Part shown: positions 62,985 through 64,000 of the stretch, piece after piece | Numbering within the stretch: position 1 is the stretch's first letter | How the letters are laid out: each line of letters starts with the position of its first letter | NCBI GenBank assembly: GCA_035429725.1 | Contig: DAOMFI010000003.1 | Span: 1 to 64,000, forward strand | Length of the DNA: 64,000 nt | From: JALORV01 sp035429725 | GTDB taxonomy: Bacteria > Pseudomonadota > Gammaproteobacteria > Burkholderiales > Burkholderiaceae_F | Direction of reading: 5' to 3' | Notes under the pieces: model-generated | The model's input: only the letters and a program-made list of their open reading frames with translations | Databases searched by the model: none | What the model was told of the DNA's origin: nothing | Program-made: the position numbers and the translations under genes

Positions 62985-63955
62985 TGCCGACCCGCCGCGC
63001 GCGGCCGGACCGGTGGGACTTTCTTCGCCGCTGGCCGCGCAGCGGCGTCGCGGCGCACCTCGGAATGCAGCCATTGGATGAAGGCCGCCGCAATATCGGC
63101 TGGTGCGTCTTTCGATACCACGGCGTAGAGACCGCCAGGAATCGCGACCGAGGCCTCGCCAAGTGGCGCAACCAGTTCGCCGTCCTTGAGATGGCGCGCC
63201 AAGTGGGGACGCTTGCCGATGGCCACGCCACTGCCTTCACGGGCCGCGTCCACCACCTGGTCGTAGTGAGAAAAGCGCAACGAGCCTGCAGCCCTGAAGC
63301 CTCGAATGCCCATGGCCTCGAACCACAATTTCCAGTCGTACCAGGGACGTCCGTTGGTCGCGGTTTCCATGTCGAGCAGCAGATGACGTGAAAGGTCCGA
63401 TACGGTCCGGATTCCGCGCGCACGGTCGCGCGCCAGCGCAGGCGTGCAGACCGGGAAGATTTCGTAGTCACACAGCTTTTCGCTGCCGGCAGACTCAGCG
63501 CCGCGGCGCAGGTAGCGGATTGCCACGTCGATGCCTTCGCGCTCGATGTCGAGTACGTCGTTGCTGGCCACCACGCGCATGCTGCGGTCCGGGTGCTGTC
63601 GAGTGAAGCGTGCCAGGCGCGGTCCCAGCCATAGCGACGCCATCGGCACGGTGGTCGTGACCGTGAACGCCTTGGTTGTGCCGGAAATTCTCGCGGCCGC
63701 TGCATCGACGAGCGACAAGGCCTCATCCACTGCGTGAAGGAGTTCACGACCCGCGTCGGTCAACTGCAGTGTCCGGTTGGCTCGGAGGAAAAGTGGTGTG
63801 CCGAGCTGCTGCTCGAGGGCCTTGACCTCGTGGCTGATCGCCGACTGGGTGATGAACAGTTCCTGCGCCGCACGCGTGAAGCTCAGATGGCGCGCGGCGG
63901 CGCGAAATCCTCGCAGCAGGTCGAGTGACAGGGAAGGCGGGCGGCGACCGGGCAT
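62981..63955 (-). CDS. LysR-family transcriptional regulator (GcvA-like)
   Basis: 324 residues. N-terminal HTH with SFTRAAQELFITQSAISHEVKALEQQLGTPLFLRANRTLQLTDAG, then a substrate-binding domain with GIDVAIRYLRRG as in GcvA-type members. Ends in a basic tail. Its target and effector are not visible; the promoter region is cut by the right edge (63956-64000). Confidence 0.93.
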   Translation of the reverse strand: MPGRRPPSLSLDLLRGFRAAARHLSFTRAAQELFITQSAISHEVKALEQQLGTPLFLRANRTLQLTDAGRELLHAVDEALSLVDAAAARISGTTKAFTVTTTVPMASLWLGPRLARFTRQHPDRSMRVVASNDVLDIEREGIDVAIRYLRRGAESAGSEKLCDYEIFPVCTPALARDRARGIRTVSDLSRHLLLDMETATNGRPWYDWKLWFEAMGIRGFRAAGSLRFSHYDQVVDAAREGSGVAIGKRPHLARHLKDGELVAPLGEASVAIPGGLYAVVSKDAPADIAAAFIQWLHSEVRRDAAARPAAKKVPPVRPRAAGRQ

Positions 63956-64000
63956 AGGTGGCGGGGGGCGGGACGACCGGGCCGGTACGCGACGGCACCC

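Overview
The window is a GC-rich (about two-thirds G+C), gene-dense chromosomal segment of a proteobacterium, most likely a betaproteobacterium near Burkholderiales. The pointers are a Bug-type solute receptor, DUF3297, DUF4124-like and DUF3570/DUF4266 proteins, a kynBUA cluster, and many 4-bp ATGA overlaps. There are no rRNA or tRNA genes, CRISPR arrays, phage genes or recognisable transposases. Two 100-N scaffold gaps (14993-15092 and 35175-35274) are each flanked by the same 55-mer on both sides, which points to a short-read assembly broken at repeats.

Layout. 1-9.6 kb: partial ettA, an LTA-synthase-type phosphotransferase, a GDT1/TMEM165 cation exporter, rhlE, a small GNAT, a large IPT-repeat metalloprotease lipoprotein, and an isoprenylcysteine-methyltransferase-like protein paired with a small kinase. 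9.7-13.6 kb: an NAD epimerase, a DUF4124-like protein, a Pro/Tyr-rich secreted protein behind a strong hairpin, a YpfJ metalloprotease and two small unknown genes. 13.6-18.4 kb: a Spy/CpxP-like protein with its response regulator and histidine kinase, then a cytochrome c with a ferric-reductase-like oxidoreductase. 18.6-22.4 kb: a SERCA-type P-ATPase and a Rieske oxygenase. 22.6-29.7 kb: a VIT-family transporter, two overlapping hemerythrins, universal stress proteins, tcdA, a TerB-like protein and a Bug receptor. 29.9-32.1 kb: ahpC-ahpF. 32.3-36 kb: an EamA-MFS-chaC operon, a repeat element and pdxH. 36-38.7 kb: a NarL-type regulator with a 7TM histidine kinase. 38.8-43.5 kb: DUF72, then msrA-tlpA-DUF4266-DUF3570-apbE. 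43.6-46.8 kb: a membrane protein, TPM-TPM-lemA and DUF1992. 46.9-54.9 kb: a flavin reductase, EamA, kynB-kynU-kynA-gcdH-quinone reductase, an HdeD-like protein and an alpha/beta hydrolase. 55.2-60.8 kb: a GDSL lipoprotein and dgkA-purC-purE-purK-sua5. 60.8-64 kb: an M14 carboxypeptidase, GFA and LysR.

Themes. Envelope and redox stress recur: Spy with a Cpx-like pair and a matching GTAAA-N5-GTAAG site, AhpC/AhpF, MsrA, TlpA, hemerythrins, Usp proteins and a VIT transporter. The most interesting candidate system is the TlpA-DUF4266-DUF3570-ApbE group. There the predicted outer-membrane barrel carries a motif matching the ApbE flavinylation consensus, and the small lipoprotein ends in a Gly/Cys tail. 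Other points to examine are a 12-bp hairpin burying the Shine-Dalgarno of a secreted protein, a 176-bp element with 19-bp inverted ends present in two copies, tandem repeats filling the space between the response regulator and kinase genes, and a recurring -10-like hexamer 6-8 nt before start codons that suggests leaderless mRNAs.
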